From Lachnoclostridium sp. (lineage in GTDB: Bacteria > Bacillota > Clostridia > Lachnospirales > Lachnospiraceae): DNA of 42,806 nt. How positions within the stretch are numbered: the first letter of the stretch is position 1; every line of letters begins with the position of its first letter. The stretch covers positions 1 through 42,806 of the forward strand of contig JAMPEY010000026.1 of the NCBI GenBank assembly GCA_023664665.1, in the 5' to 3' direction. Under the pieces are notes generated by a model. That model was not told the origin of the DNA. It ran no database searches and saw only the letters and a list, made by a program, of their open reading frames with translations. Position numbers and translations under genes: made by a program. Of the stretch, positions 1-7,884 are shown piece after piece.

Positions 1-6
1 AAAAGT

Positions 7-38
7 TAATTCCACCGCATAAGTGGGTGGTGGAATTA
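7..38. terminator. Hairpin at left edge
   Basis: Ten-base arms (TAATTCCACC at 7-16 and its exact complement at 29-38) enclose a 12-base loop. The right arm is followed by moderately T-rich sequence but no clean T-run. It is probably the terminator of a gene lying to the left of the window, or the end of a repeat. The upstream context is missing, so the assignment is weak. Confidence 0.35.
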
Positions 39-80
39 GCCTTTGAAATTTTCATTTTAAGCAAGCATTTCAATCAGTTC

Positions 81-109
81 TTTTCACCTGATTTATATTG
101 TGCTATAAT
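81..109 (+). promoter_or_regulatory. Promoter of the hydrolase gene
   Basis: TTTTCA at 81-86 and a perfect TATAAT at 104-109 are separated by 17 bases, a good sigma-A arrangement with a 4/6 -35 box. The start would be near 116, giving a leader of about 97 bases. That leader holds a small A/T-rich hairpin (AAAACTTG 121-128, CAAGTTTT 134-141) followed by TTCTT, which could act as a weak attenuator. Confidence 0.55.
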
Positions 110-212
110 TCATGACAAAGAAAACTTGTGCAGCAAGTTTTTCTTGTATGTCATGTGATTTTGTTTCCCTTAAAAATCATCAAATCACAATCGGGATTTA
201 CGGAGAAAATAT

Positions 213-836
213 ATGCAGCAAATATATTTACATGGTTTGGGTCAGACACCGGATAGTTGGGAAAAAACGATTATGCAATTAGAATCTGCTGCGCATAGTG
301 AATGTCCTAATTTAGCGAAGTTGATCCAAGGACAAGATGTGACTTATCAAAATTTATATGAGGCTTTTTCAAAAATATGTGATAGCTTTGAATCAAAAAT
401 CAATTTGTGCGGCTTATCTCTTGGTGGAGTGCTGGCTCTGAACTATACTTGTGAGCATCCGGAAAAAGTAAATTCCCTTGTTCTTATTGCTGCACAATAT
501 AAAATGCCTAAGGGTTTATTGCGTATTCAAAATATTCTTTTTCAATTCATGCCAAAAACCATGTTTCAGCAAACGGGTTTTAGCAAAGAGAATTTTTTGC
601 AACTTTGCAAGACCATGATGGAGTTGGACTTTAGTAATTCCATCCAGAAAATTACCTGCCCCACATTAGTAATTTGCGGCGAGAAAGATTCTGCAAATAA
701 AAAAGCAGCAGAGGAATTGGCACACATTATGAAAAATTGTGAATTTCAAGTGATTAACGGTTCTGGGCATGAAGTGAATATTGATGAACCAGAAAGATTG
801 GCAGAAGTGCTTCGTGTATTTTATAAGCAAGTATAA
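213..836 (+). CDS. Alpha/beta hydrolase
   Basis: A 207-residue single-domain alpha/beta hydrolase, probably a cytosolic esterase, lipase or peptidase-like enzyme. The catalytic triad can be read: nucleophile elbow GLSLGG at residues 67-72 (Ser69), acid in GEKD (Asp159), and His186 in SGHEV. HGLG at 7-10 supplies the oxyanion-hole strand. The protein is short for the fold (usually 240-300), mainly because the cap is small. GGAG at 202-205 sits 7 bases before ATG 213. The sequence is more A/T-rich than the genes downstream. It ends 42 bases before the next gene and the two may be co-transcribed. The substrate cannot be told from sequence. Confidence 0.85.
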   Translation: MQQIYLHGLGQTPDSWEKTIMQLESAAHSECPNLAKLIQGQDVTYQNLYEAFSKICDSFESKINLCGLSLGGVLALNYTCEHPEKVNSLVLIAAQYKMPKGLLRIQNILFQFMPKTMFQQTGFSKENFLQLCKTMMELDFSNSIQKITCPTLVICGEKDSANKKAAEELAHIMKNCEFQVINGSGHEVNIDEPERLAEVLRVFYKQV

Positions 837-878
837 TAAATTCCTAGCTGAATAGAAGTATCAGGAGATTATCACATA

Positions 879-1493
879 ATGGAAAAGGTAGTATTTTTTC
901 CCTTTGCAATTATACTATTTTTTATATTTCGTGCGATGATTAAGCGTGCCGTATTTTATCATTCCGGAAGGAAAGAGTGGATTACCGATATAAAATGGTA
1001 TCATTATGCCATGTATTATGCTTTGATGGCTTTCTTCACGGGGGTGCTGTTGATACCGTTTTTTCCGGAAACATTCAGGCAGATTGGCAGATTTTATGAA
1101 TTGCATCAGGGTAAAACTTTTGTATCCATATCGTCTGAAAATGATAAGGAACTTTATGAGCTAAATAAAGGCTTGCCAGGACTGCCATATAAGGAAGAAA
1201 TTTTTAAATATGAAGTTCTAAGCAGTGTGAAGCCGGAAGAATTAGTTGATGTAGTAATTCCTGAAACGATAGAATACCAGCGCCAGCTTAAGCAATTGTG
1301 GGTTGATATAGGACTATACAGTGCAGTTCAATACGATTTTGGCAAGGAGTTTACCATCAGTTATGATAGCGAAACTAAAAACTATTACATATTGGCGGAT
1401 GGCGAAAAGTTTGCCGACATGGAAGTGAAGCGGACACTGTTTTTCAAAATCATATATGCTCACTACTATTGGAGGGTACTGTTAGATGATTAA
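879..1493 (+). CDS. Membrane-anchored protein, function unknown
   Basis: I do not recognise this 204-residue protein. Two hydrophobic segments lie at about residues 4-20 and 43-62, joined by a short basic loop. The rest, about 65-204, is soluble and rich in charged and aromatic residues, with no cysteine pattern or enzymatic motif that I can see. AGGAG at 863-867 lies 11 bases before the ATG, slightly far. The stop codon overlaps the ATG of the next small ORF (1486), suggesting translational coupling in an operon. A cell-envelope role is only a guess. Confidence 0.6.
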   Translation: MEKVVFFPFAIILFFIFRAMIKRAVFYHSGRKEWITDIKWYHYAMYYALMAFFTGVLLIPFFPETFRQIGRFYELHQGKTFVSISSENDKELYELNKGLPGLPYKEEIFKYEVLSSVKPEELVDVVIPETIEYQRQLKQLWVDIGLYSAVQYDFGKEFTISYDSETKNYYILADGEKFADMEVKRTLFFKIIYAHYYWRVLLDD

Positions 1494-1647
1494 AAACAGC
1501 CATTACCTCAATGACAAAGATGATGAGTTCTTACAGGAACATGATTTTAGCCGGGATGAGATAAAGTCAGGTGTAAAAGAGTTGGTGTTCCGATATGGTC
1601 TAACGGGAATGACGGAAGTTTTTTGGTCAGAGGACAACGCTTTTTAG
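1486..1647 (+). CDS. Small 53-residue protein or gene remnant
   Basis: An ATG at 1486 overlaps the last codons of the preceding membrane protein and opens a 53-codon frame ending at TAG 1645-1647. GGAGGG at 1471-1476 is 9 bases upstream, a good ribosome binding site. The peptide is acidic (many D/E) with no membrane segment. The overlap and Shine-Dalgarno support translation. The sudden end followed by a poorly started HEPN-like ORF could instead mean a decayed longer gene. No homology is recognised. Confidence 0.45.
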   Translation: MIKNSHYLNDKDDEFLQEHDFSRDEIKSGVKELVFRYGLTGMTEVFWSEDNAF

Positions 1648-1696
1648 TAGAAATTTCCTTAAAGACATTGACAAATTTGTTTAATGTGGCAGAATA

Positions 1697-1999
1697 TTGA
1701 AGGAGAGCCGTGTCCTTGAGGAGTTTAAGCACTTAGACAAGCTGTGCGGGGAACTTTATGGAGAGCAGCATGGCATTTCTAAATATATTGATGACATGAG
1801 GAATGTGCAAGGAAATGACTGTCGGAGAATTCCCGGATGGAATGCAGACTTGGAACAACTGGTTCGGGTCCGGCATATCAGAAACCACCTGGCACATACG
1901 GAAGGCGCGTTTCAAGAAGAATTGTGTAAAGCTAAAGTAAAAAATGTCTTTGACAAATCCCGGCAAAATGAGTATACTAATTATAAATGTGTAGCGTAA
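1697..1999 (+). CDS. Small HEPN-like protein (DUF6548-like)
   Basis: A 100-residue protein starting at TTG. An in-frame stop at 1682-1684 rules out a longer form, and no ATG lies nearby. The motif RHIRNH (R-x4-H, residues about 58-63) inside a predicted helix is the signature of HEPN-type domains, seen in toxin RNases and in structural partners. The N-terminal stretch with KLCGELYGEQHG resembles small conserved Clostridia proteins I know as DUF6548; this is from memory. No convincing Shine-Dalgarno precedes the TTG, so the gene may be weakly expressed or decayed. It could be a lone toxin-like or RNA-binding protein. Confidence 0.45.
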   Translation: MKESRVLEEFKHLDKLCGELYGEQHGISKYIDDMRNVQGNDCRRIPGWNADLEQLVRVRHIRNHLAHTEGAFQEELCKAKVKNVFDKSRQNEYTNYKCVA

Positions 2000-2063
2000 T
2001 TGCGTAAGTCCAATTTTGCTGCATGTTTATTTTTTATGTATTAACTTTAATATTATTCTAAAA

Positions 2064-2110
2064 AGTGCGTGGCCAAAGGGGCGTAAATCCAGCTTCTTCA
2101 GCCGCGCATT
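2064..2110 (+). promoter_or_regulatory. Leader hairpin before the MATE gene
   Basis: AGTGCGTGGC at 2064-2073 can pair with GCCGCGCATT at 2101-2110 over ten positions, two of them G-T wobbles, around a 27-base loop. GTTTTATG follows, then the AGGAGG ribosome binding site at 2120-2125. A stem this close to the start could modulate translation or attenuate transcription of the exporter. It matches no riboswitch class I know. Confidence 0.3.
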
Positions 2111-2133
2111 GTTTTATGTAAGGAGGAATCTTT

Positions 2134-3525
2134 ATGGAACAGAAAGCAAACGATTTTTTGGAAAAGCAGCCGATCGGAGCGCTGATGAGAAAATACGCAG
2201 TCCCCTGTGTGATTTCGCTGCTGGTGGCGGCGCTCTATAACATTGTGGATCAACTTTTTATCGCCAACGCCGATTATCTCGGATCTTATGGTAATGCCGC
2301 TAATACGGTGGTATTTCCTATGACAGTGATAGCCTTGGCAATTGCCGTGATGATTGGTGACGGCTGTTGTGCCTTTGTCAGTATTTGTCTCGGCGGAGGA
2401 AGAAAAGAGGATGCACATAAGAGTATTGGGAGCGCAATATTATTGTGCGTTATCGGAAGCATTATCCTTGCTGCGGTTTATCCTATTTTTCAGGAACCCA
2501 TTTTGACGCTTTTCGGCGGGCGGGTTAACGAGGAGACATTTCTCCAATCTAAGGAATACTTTTTTTGGATTAGTCTGGGCATTCCTTTCTATATGTTCGG
2601 GCAGGCAATGAACCCCGTTATCCGTTCTGACGGAAGTCCTAAGTTTGCTATGATTTCCACTCTGGCAGGCGCAGTAGTCAATATTATTCTTGACCCTGTT
2701 TTTATTTTTATATTTAAATGGGGTATGATGGGGGCCGCAGTGGCAACTGTGTTAGGACAGGTTTTAACGGCGGTATTGGCTGTGTGGTATCTGTGTCACA
2801 TGAAAGCGGTCAGGCTGGAAACAGGGAGTTTTCATATTCACCGTCAATTGACCGGGAAGTATCTGGTGCTTGGAATCACAAGTTTTCTGTCCCAGATATC
2901 TCTGGTTGCATCTATGGCTGCTATCAACAATATGATTCAAACCTACGGCGCTCTTGACCCTGTGTTTGGGCAGACGCAGTATGCGCAGATTCCGATGGCT
3001 GTTGTGGGGATTGTCATGAAGTTCTTCCAGATTGTTATCTCTATTGCGGTGGGAACGGCTGCAGGGTGCATCCCCGTGGTGGGATACAATATCGGAGCGG
3101 GCAGAAAAGACCGGGTGAAAAGTCTGTTTACCCGTCTGCTCACTATAGAGGCCATTGTGGGGGCTGTTGCCCTGCTGATTGTGGAATTATTCCCCGGACA
3201 GCTAATCAATCTGTTCGGCGCGGCAAACGAGAGTGTGTATTACACGCAGTTTGCCATAAAGAGTTTCCGCATTTACTTATGTATGATGATTTTTGCCACA
3301 GTCAACAAGGGTACTTTCATTTTTCTGCAGTCTCTTGGAAAAGCAGCGGCATCTACAGCAATTTCTTTGGTGCGTGAGGTAGTATTCGGAGTAGGCTTTG
3401 CTTTGGCGCTGCCCCGCTTCTTTGGGCTGGATGGCGTACTTTACTCCATGCCGGTATCCGACATTTTGACTTTCCTGATTGCGGCGGTAGTCATTGTACG
3501 AACCTATCGGGAACTTGCCCCGTAA
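2134..3525 (+). CDS. MATE family multidrug exporter (MepA-like)
   Basis: A 463-residue polytopic inner-membrane protein with about twelve hydrophobic segments, the usual size and topology of MATE antiporters, which expel cationic drugs in exchange for Na+ or H+. The N-terminal cytosolic stretch followed by PIGALMRKYAVP and the YNIVDQLFIA segment with its acidic residue are typical of the MepA-like branch. A second half starting near residue 235 repeats the fold. AGGAGG at 2120-2125 gives a strong ribosome binding site. It converges on the minus-strand kinase with only 14 bases between the stop codons. Substrates are unknown. Confidence 0.88.
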   Translation: MEQKANDFLEKQPIGALMRKYAVPCVISLLVAALYNIVDQLFIANADYLGSYGNAANTVVFPMTVIALAIAVMIGDGCCAFVSICLGGGRKEDAHKSIGSAILLCVIGSIILAAVYPIFQEPILTLFGGRVNEETFLQSKEYFFWISLGIPFYMFGQAMNPVIRSDGSPKFAMISTLAGAVVNIILDPVFIFIFKWGMMGAAVATVLGQVLTAVLAVWYLCHMKAVRLETGSFHIHRQLTGKYLVLGITSFLSQISLVASMAAINNMIQTYGALDPVFGQTQYAQIPMAVVGIVMKFFQIVISIAVGTAAGCIPVVGYNIGAGRKDRVKSLFTRLLTIEAIVGAVALLIVELFPGQLINLFGAANESVYYTQFAIKSFRIYLCMMIFATVNKGTFIFLQSLGKAAASTAISLVREVVFGVGFALALPRFFGLDGVLYSMPVSDILTFLIAAVVIVRTYRELAP

Positions 3526-3539
3526 CACCTAAGCTGCGG

Positions 3540-6470
3540 TTAAAATGCGGTGGTACCGTTCAGAACGCGCCTGATTTCCTGACAGAGTTTATCCGTATCT
3601 ATAGGTTTGGCGGCATGACCGTTCATGCCTGCGGCAAGGCAGGAAGCGATATCCTCGGCGAAAGCATCCGCAGTCATTGCGATGATAGGGATATTTTTGA
3701 CATAGTCCCGCGATGATTTGCGGATTTCCCTTGTCGCATCCCTGCCGTTCATGATGGGCATTTGCACATCCATCAGTATAAGGTCATATTTACCGTCCGC
3801 CGCGTTTTGCATCATTTCCACAGCCTGTTTTCCGTTTTCGGCATGTTCGGTAATCACTCCGAACATACCGAGTATCTCGCTGGCAACCTCCCAGTTGATA
3901 TCATTATCCTCGGCTATGAGTATGTGCAAGCCCTTGAGATCTTCGTTCTGGCTTTCTGAAATGCGACCGCTTCCCTCTTCCGTTTTGAGCACACGCCCTA
4001 TCTTTTCGGACAAATACGACTTAAACAAAGGCTTGCAGATAAAGCCGTCCGCACCGCTGCTTTCTGCCTCTTCCTCTATATCCGCCCAGTCGTAGGCGGT
4101 TACAAGTATGATGGATGTATTTTTGCCTACTATATCGCGTATGGCGCGTACGGTTTGCGCCCCGCTCATTTCCGGCATTTTCCAATCAACCAAGGCAACG
4201 GCATAATCATTTCCCGTTTCGTGCCGTCTTTTAACAAGGTCAAGAGCCTTTTCCCCGTTACAGGCAGTTTCTGCATTTGCCCCCATTTCTTTTATGACAT
4301 CTTCCGTGATGGTAAGGAAGATCTCATCATCATCCACAAGCAGCATGTCAATCGGCGGAAGCGTATAGACACGGTTGTCATCTGCACCTATGGGCAGCTT
4401 AAGTTTTACCGTAAAGACAGTTCCCTTATCCGGTTCGCTTTTGCAATCTATCGTGCCGTCCATAAGCATAACCATCTGTTTCACGATGGCAAGTCCAAGC
4501 CCGGTACCCTGTATTTTGTTGGTGCGGCTGTCGTCCGCGCGGGTAAACGCCTCAAACATATGTCCCATATATTCCCGGCTCATACCGATTCCGTTATCGC
4601 TGACAACATAGGTAAGCTGTACCGTTTGATTGTCTGCGCGTTCCTCATACAAGTCAAGTATGATTTTGCCGCCTTCCGGCGTATATTTGACCGCATTGCT
4701 TAAAATGTTGATAAACACCTGACTGATACGCAGTTCGTCGCCATACAGTATCTCACAGTCTATGCCGTGAATATGCACATCAAATTCCTGATTTTTGGAC
4801 TTTATCATAGGGCACACAATATTCACGAGATTTTCCACTACCTTGCGCAGTGAAAAATGAATCGGAGCAAGCGTAAGCTTACCGCTCTCTATTTTGGAAA
4901 TGTCGAGGACATCGTTTATCAATGTCAAAAGATGACGGCTTGACAGCGTTATTTTATCAAGGCAGTCGTCTAATTTTTCTCTATCATCCGTATGCTTTTT
5001 GGCAATATCCGTCATTCCCACGATGGCATTCATGGGGGTTCGGATATCGTGGCTCATGCTGGACAAAAAGTTCGTCTTTGCCTTATTTGCCGCATCAGCC
5101 ATTTCAAGAGCATTTTTGAGCGAAAGCTGCATTTCTTCCTGCTGTCTGTTATATGCGCGGGATTTTCGTATGTAGAGAATGAATGCCAGCGCGATCAAAG
5201 CGACAAAAACGGCAAGAACTATCATTATAAAATAAGCATACCGTTTTAAAAAGTCTTTAAAGATAAACTGCGAAGATTTATCAATACTTGCATATTGAAG
5301 TAATGTGCCCGTTATTTCCTCTCTGTTAATCTGATTTATCATCTTGTCGAGTATTACGGATAAAACAGCGCTGTCCTGACTTACCAGCAGGCAAAGCTCC
5401 TCGGTTTTGTCAAGATAGCTTACATTAAGCTCATCAGCCTTGTCATAACCGCTCAGCTGCCGCTGGACTATGCTTGAATAGGCAATAAAACAGCCGGCCT
5501 CGCCATTGTACACAGCCTCGAAGGTATCATGAAAATTATCATATTCCGTTACAGTCGTATCCGGGTAATTGGACGGAAGATAGTCCCTTAATCCCAGCGA
5601 CATTTTGGGCATGGCTAATTTTGAGGTAGTATCGCTTGTGTATTCGCCGTGATAAACTATCATCATCCTGTCGGTAACAACGGCTTTTGTCTGGAGCAAG
5701 CCCTTGCTCTCGGCAAGCCAAGAGTCTGAATACATCGGAAATCCTATATCGATTGTATGGTCTTTCAATGCATTCTCCATATCCCAGACATAATCGAAGC
5801 ACACAGGAATGACTTCTATGTCCGCAAATTCTTCAAGCTGGCGCATAAGCTCGCCCGCAAGCCCAACAGGATTGCCATCATCGTCTTGACCCGAAAACGG
5901 AAGATGATAGCGCGTATATCCGAACACCAAGGTTTTTTTCTGAAGCAGCCACTGCTCCTCTTGCTCTGTCAAAGACAAATCGGATGCTTCATTAAAATAT
6001 TTCTGCTGCAGTTCGATGGTAAATGTCGGAAAAACCGTATCTATTTGCGCCATCGCATCATCCAATTCATCAAGCAGCCCGGTATCGGAGTTCTTGACGG
6101 CGAAATATCTGCCATCATACAAGCCCATATCCGATGATGAAAAGTTAACCTTGCCGGCAAGGGTGCTGTCTGCTTTAGAGGCTCCCGCCATTATATCAAT
6201 GTCGCCGTCTATGAGCATTTGGCATATTTCTTCTTTGTTTCCATATACATATTCATATTTCCAGCCCGCATACCGTGCCAGCATCTGATAATAATCATAT
6301 GCATATCCCGATTTACGCCGGTCATCGGAAAAACCGTCTTGAAACGCCGGTTCGCCGTCATCATAATAACCGACGCGTACCGTAGCGGCAGATACAGGCA
6401 TTGTAAAAAAGGCAATGCTTGTCATCAAACAAAAAGTGAAAGTGATTATCTGTAATATAAGTTTTTTCAT
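3540..6470 (-). CDS. Hybrid sensor kinase with solute-binding sensor and two receiver domains
   Basis: A 976-residue membrane sensor. Order: signal peptide 1-28 (VSA-A cleavage); two periplasmic-binding-type regions, about 30-165 and 178-400 (SBP_bac_3-like); membrane helix about 413-433; HisKA with phospho-acceptor His474 in SHDIRTPMN; HATPase with N-box Asn592, DNGIGM 625-630 and GTGLGL 655-660; receiver 1 (DDD 713-715, Asp762, Lys813); receiver 2 (Asp901, Lys955). No HPt domain or DNA-binding output is present, so phosphate must pass to a separate partner, or receiver 2 signals by protein contact. AGAGGG lies 9-14 bases upstream of the ATG. The binding-protein sensor suggests detection of an amino acid or other small molecule. 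Confidence 0.9.
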   Translation of the reverse strand: MKKLILQIITFTFCLMTSIAFFTMPVSAATVRVGYYDDGEPAFQDGFSDDRRKSGYAYDYYQMLARYAGWKYEYVYGNKEEICQMLIDGDIDIMAGASKADSTLAGKVNFSSSDMGLYDGRYFAVKNSDTGLLDELDDAMAQIDTVFPTFTIELQQKYFNEASDLSLTEQEEQWLLQKKTLVFGYTRYHLPFSGQDDDGNPVGLAGELMRQLEEFADIEVIPVCFDYVWDMENALKDHTIDIGFPMYSDSWLAESKGLLQTKAVVTDRMMIVYHGEYTSDTTSKLAMPKMSLGLRDYLPSNYPDTTVTEYDNFHDTFEAVYNGEAGCFIAYSSIVQRQLSGYDKADELNVSYLDKTEELCLLVSQDSAVLSVILDKMINQINREEITGTLLQYASIDKSSQFIFKDFLKRYAYFIMIVLAVFVALIALAFILYIRKSRAYNRQQEEMQLSLKNALEMADAANKAKTNFLSSMSHDIRTPMNAIVGMTDIAKKHTDDREKLDDCLDKITLSSRHLLTLINDVLDISKIESGKLTLAPIHFSLRKVVENLVNIVCPMIKSKNQEFDVHIHGIDCEILYGDELRISQVFINILSNAVKYTPEGGKIILDLYEERADNQTVQLTYVVSDNGIGMSREYMGHMFEAFTRADDSRTNKIQGTGLGLAIVKQMVMLMDGTIDCKSEPDKGTVFTVKLKLPIGADDNRVYTLPPIDMLLVDDDEIFLTITEDVIKEMGANAETACNGEKALDLVKRRHETGNDYAVALVDWKMPEMSGAQTVRAIRDIVGKNTSIILVTAYDWADIEEEAESSGADGFICKPLFKSYLSEKIGRVLKTEEGSGRISESQNEDLKGLHILIAEDNDINWEVASEILGMFGVITEHAENGKQAVEMMQNAADGKYDLILMDVQMPIMNGRDATREIRKSSRDYVKNIPIIAMTADAFAEDIASCLAAGMNGHAAKPIDTDKLCQEIRRVLNGTTAF

Positions 6471-6503
6471 ACATTTATCCCTCTGGTACTTTAATTCAAC
6501 AGT

Positions 6504-6532
6504 ATTATGCCATAAATTAAGGCATTTATCAA
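6504..6532 (-). promoter_or_regulatory. Promoter of the hybrid kinase
   Basis: On the minus strand TTGATA (6532-6527) and CATAAT (6509-6504) are 17 bases apart. The spacer holds an inverted repeat ATGCC-N9-GGCAT (6507-6525 in plus coordinates), a possible operator. The start would be about 27 bases before the ATG at 6470. Confidence 0.55.
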
Positions 6533-6559
6533 GAAGCGCACGGGATTTTCGGCTCTTAT

Positions 6560-7024
6560 TTAATACCCTTGATGATTTCCTTTTTCATATTCCGCAAAAA
6601 GTTCCAGACAGCGGGTTCTGTCCAACTCCGTAAGGGTCAGCTCTTTACTCTGTCCGCGGAGATAGTCATAGAATTTGCTGTCACGGAATCCGATATCTTC
6701 CGTGTCCTTGATATTGCATCCATAATAGACCTGTCGGATATTGGACCAGAGGATTGCGCCAAGGCACATGGGGCAGGGTTCCGCAGTGGTATAGAGGTCA
6801 CAGCCCGACAAATCGTGGGTTCCCAGAGTACGGCAGGCGTCCCGGATGGCCTCCATCTCCCCGTGACAGGTGGCGTCCTTTTTCAGCAGGACACAATTAT
6901 GTCCCCGCCCTACGATTTTGCCGTCCGACACTACCACGGAACCGAAAGGACCTCCGTGATGATTGGCGATTCCCTCCGAAGCTTCACGAAGCGCTTCGGA
7001 CATAAATTTCATCTTTTCCTTCAT
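6560..7024 (-). CDS. Nucleoside/guanine deaminase, cytidine deaminase fold
   Basis: A 154-residue zinc hydrolase. The zinc site is clear: His54-x-Glu56 (CHGEMEAI) and PCPMC with Cys84 and Cys87. Glu56 is the proton shuttle. Length and the HHGGPFGSVVV stretch fit the guanine deaminase branch (GuaD-like) more than TadA, since tRNA-binding features are not evident. The open frame extends 34 codons further upstream, but ATG 7024-7022 is chosen because AGAGGTG lies directly before it. The enzyme would act in cytosolic purine salvage, guanine to xanthine. It is transcribed towards the hybrid kinase but has a separate promoter-sized gap of about 90 bases. Confidence 0.82.
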   Translation of the reverse strand: MKEKMKFMSEALREASEGIANHHGGPFGSVVVSDGKIVGRGHNCVLLKKDATCHGEMEAIRDACRTLGTHDLSGCDLYTTAEPCPMCLGAILWSNIRQVYYGCNIKDTEDIGFRDSKFYDYLRGQSKELTLTELDRTRCLELFAEYEKGNHQGY

Positions 7025-7119
7025 TACCACACCTCTTTTCCTATCCCAAACAACACCCTTATTATAACAAATACAATCTTCCGCTGCAATGAAGAATGTT
7101 CTTCTCACGCTAAAAACAG

Positions 7120-7148
7120 TAGACATTTTATTTTGAGATTACTATAAT
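7120..7148 (+). promoter_or_regulatory. Promoter of the Bce-type regulatory genes
   Basis: TAGACA at 7120-7125 (5/6) and TATAAT at 7143-7148 are exactly 17 bases apart. Transcription would start near 7155, just before the palindrome at 7158-7179. Confidence 0.7.
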
Positions 7149-7157
7149 AATACTGCG

Positions 7158-7179
7158 GAATAATTCTGCAGAATTATTC
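7158..7179. promoter_or_regulatory. 22-bp perfect palindrome, candidate operator
   Basis: GAATAATTCTG is followed directly by its exact reverse complement, with no spacer. It covers about +3 to +24 relative to the predicted start of the response-regulator transcript. This placement is typical of a repressor roadblock. The cognate protein is unknown. The symmetrical layout does not look like the direct repeats used by OmpR-type regulators. Confidence 0.6.
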
Positions 7180-7212
7180 TGTGCATATGGTGTGATGAAA
7201 AGGATTCAGGGT

Positions 7213-7884
7213 ATGATGAAAATTTTTATTGTGGAAGATGACGAGGCGCTTTTGAAGGAGATTGCCGGATATCTTAACAAGTGGGGATATGAGACCCTGC
7301 AGGCGGAGAATTTTGCCGATATTGCGGGGGAAGCGCTTTCCTTAAACCCCGACTTGATTTTAATGGATGTGAATCTACCGAATTTTGACGGTTTCTATTG
7401 GTGTGCGCAAATCAGGCAGATTTCCACGGTACCGGTTATTTTTATCAGCAGCCGGAATGATGATAAAGATAAGATTATGGGAGTCGCCTGGGGCGGAGAC
7501 GATTATGTGGACAAGCCTTTTCGGCTGGAGCTTTTGAAGGCAAAGATAGAAGCGCTTCTGCGCAGAACTTATCATTATAGGGAGAAAAAGGAAATTTACC
7601 TCTGGGGCGAACTTCATTTTGACTGTACTTCCCAGATAATGTTTGTGGGAGAAAAGGAAGTGGAACTGACAAAATCCGAGAGGAAAATTTTGTCAAAACT
7701 CATGGCACAGCGCCCCGGCATTGTCACAAGGGAAGAGTTGATGCAGGAATTGTGGAGTACGGATGAATTTATCTCGGACGGAACGCTCACTACGCTAATT
7801 TCCCGTCTCCGTGCCAAGCTCAAGGAGGCGGCAGGGGAAGAAATCATCTGCACCAAGAAAGGAGTGGGATATTCCATACCATGA
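7213..7884 (+). CDS. OmpR-family response regulator (BceR-like)
   Basis: A 223-residue two-domain regulator: receiver about 3-115 with acidic pair in IVEDDE, phospho-acceptor Asp in LILMDVNLP and Lys in DKPF; winged-helix DNA-binding domain about 127-222. The frame opens earlier at a GTG (7192), but family members begin MMKIF or MKIF and AAGG at 7200-7203 suits ATG 7213. The stop overlaps the kinase ATG by four bases (ATGA), so kinase and regulator are coupled. With the kinase and ABC genes downstream it forms a Bce-type peptide-antibiotic sensing and resistance unit. It probably binds the GTAAGGA repeats before the ABC genes. Confidence 0.88.
   Translation: MMKIFIVEDDEALLKEIAGYLNKWGYETLQAENFADIAGEALSLNPDLILMDVNLPNFDGFYWCAQIRQISTVPVIFISSRNDDKDKIMGVAWGGDDYVDKPFRLELLKAKIEALLRRTYHYREKKEIYLWGELHFDCTSQIMFVGEKEVELTKSERKILSKLMAQRPGIVTREELMQELWSTDEFISDGTLTTLISRLRAKLKEAAGEEIICTKKGVGYSIP

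Noticed and set aside
1..38. End of an IS200/IS605-type element
   Set aside because: A terminal-type hairpin is present, but with nothing left of base 1 and no other motif a terminator is the simpler reading.
4155..4703. 182-residue plus-strand frame inside the hybrid kinase
   Set aside because: The minus strand encodes intact kinase and receiver motifs over the same bases.
7192..7212. GTG 7192 as start of the response regulator
   Set aside because: It adds seven residues not seen in the family and has no ribosome binding site, while AAGG lies well placed before ATG 7213.
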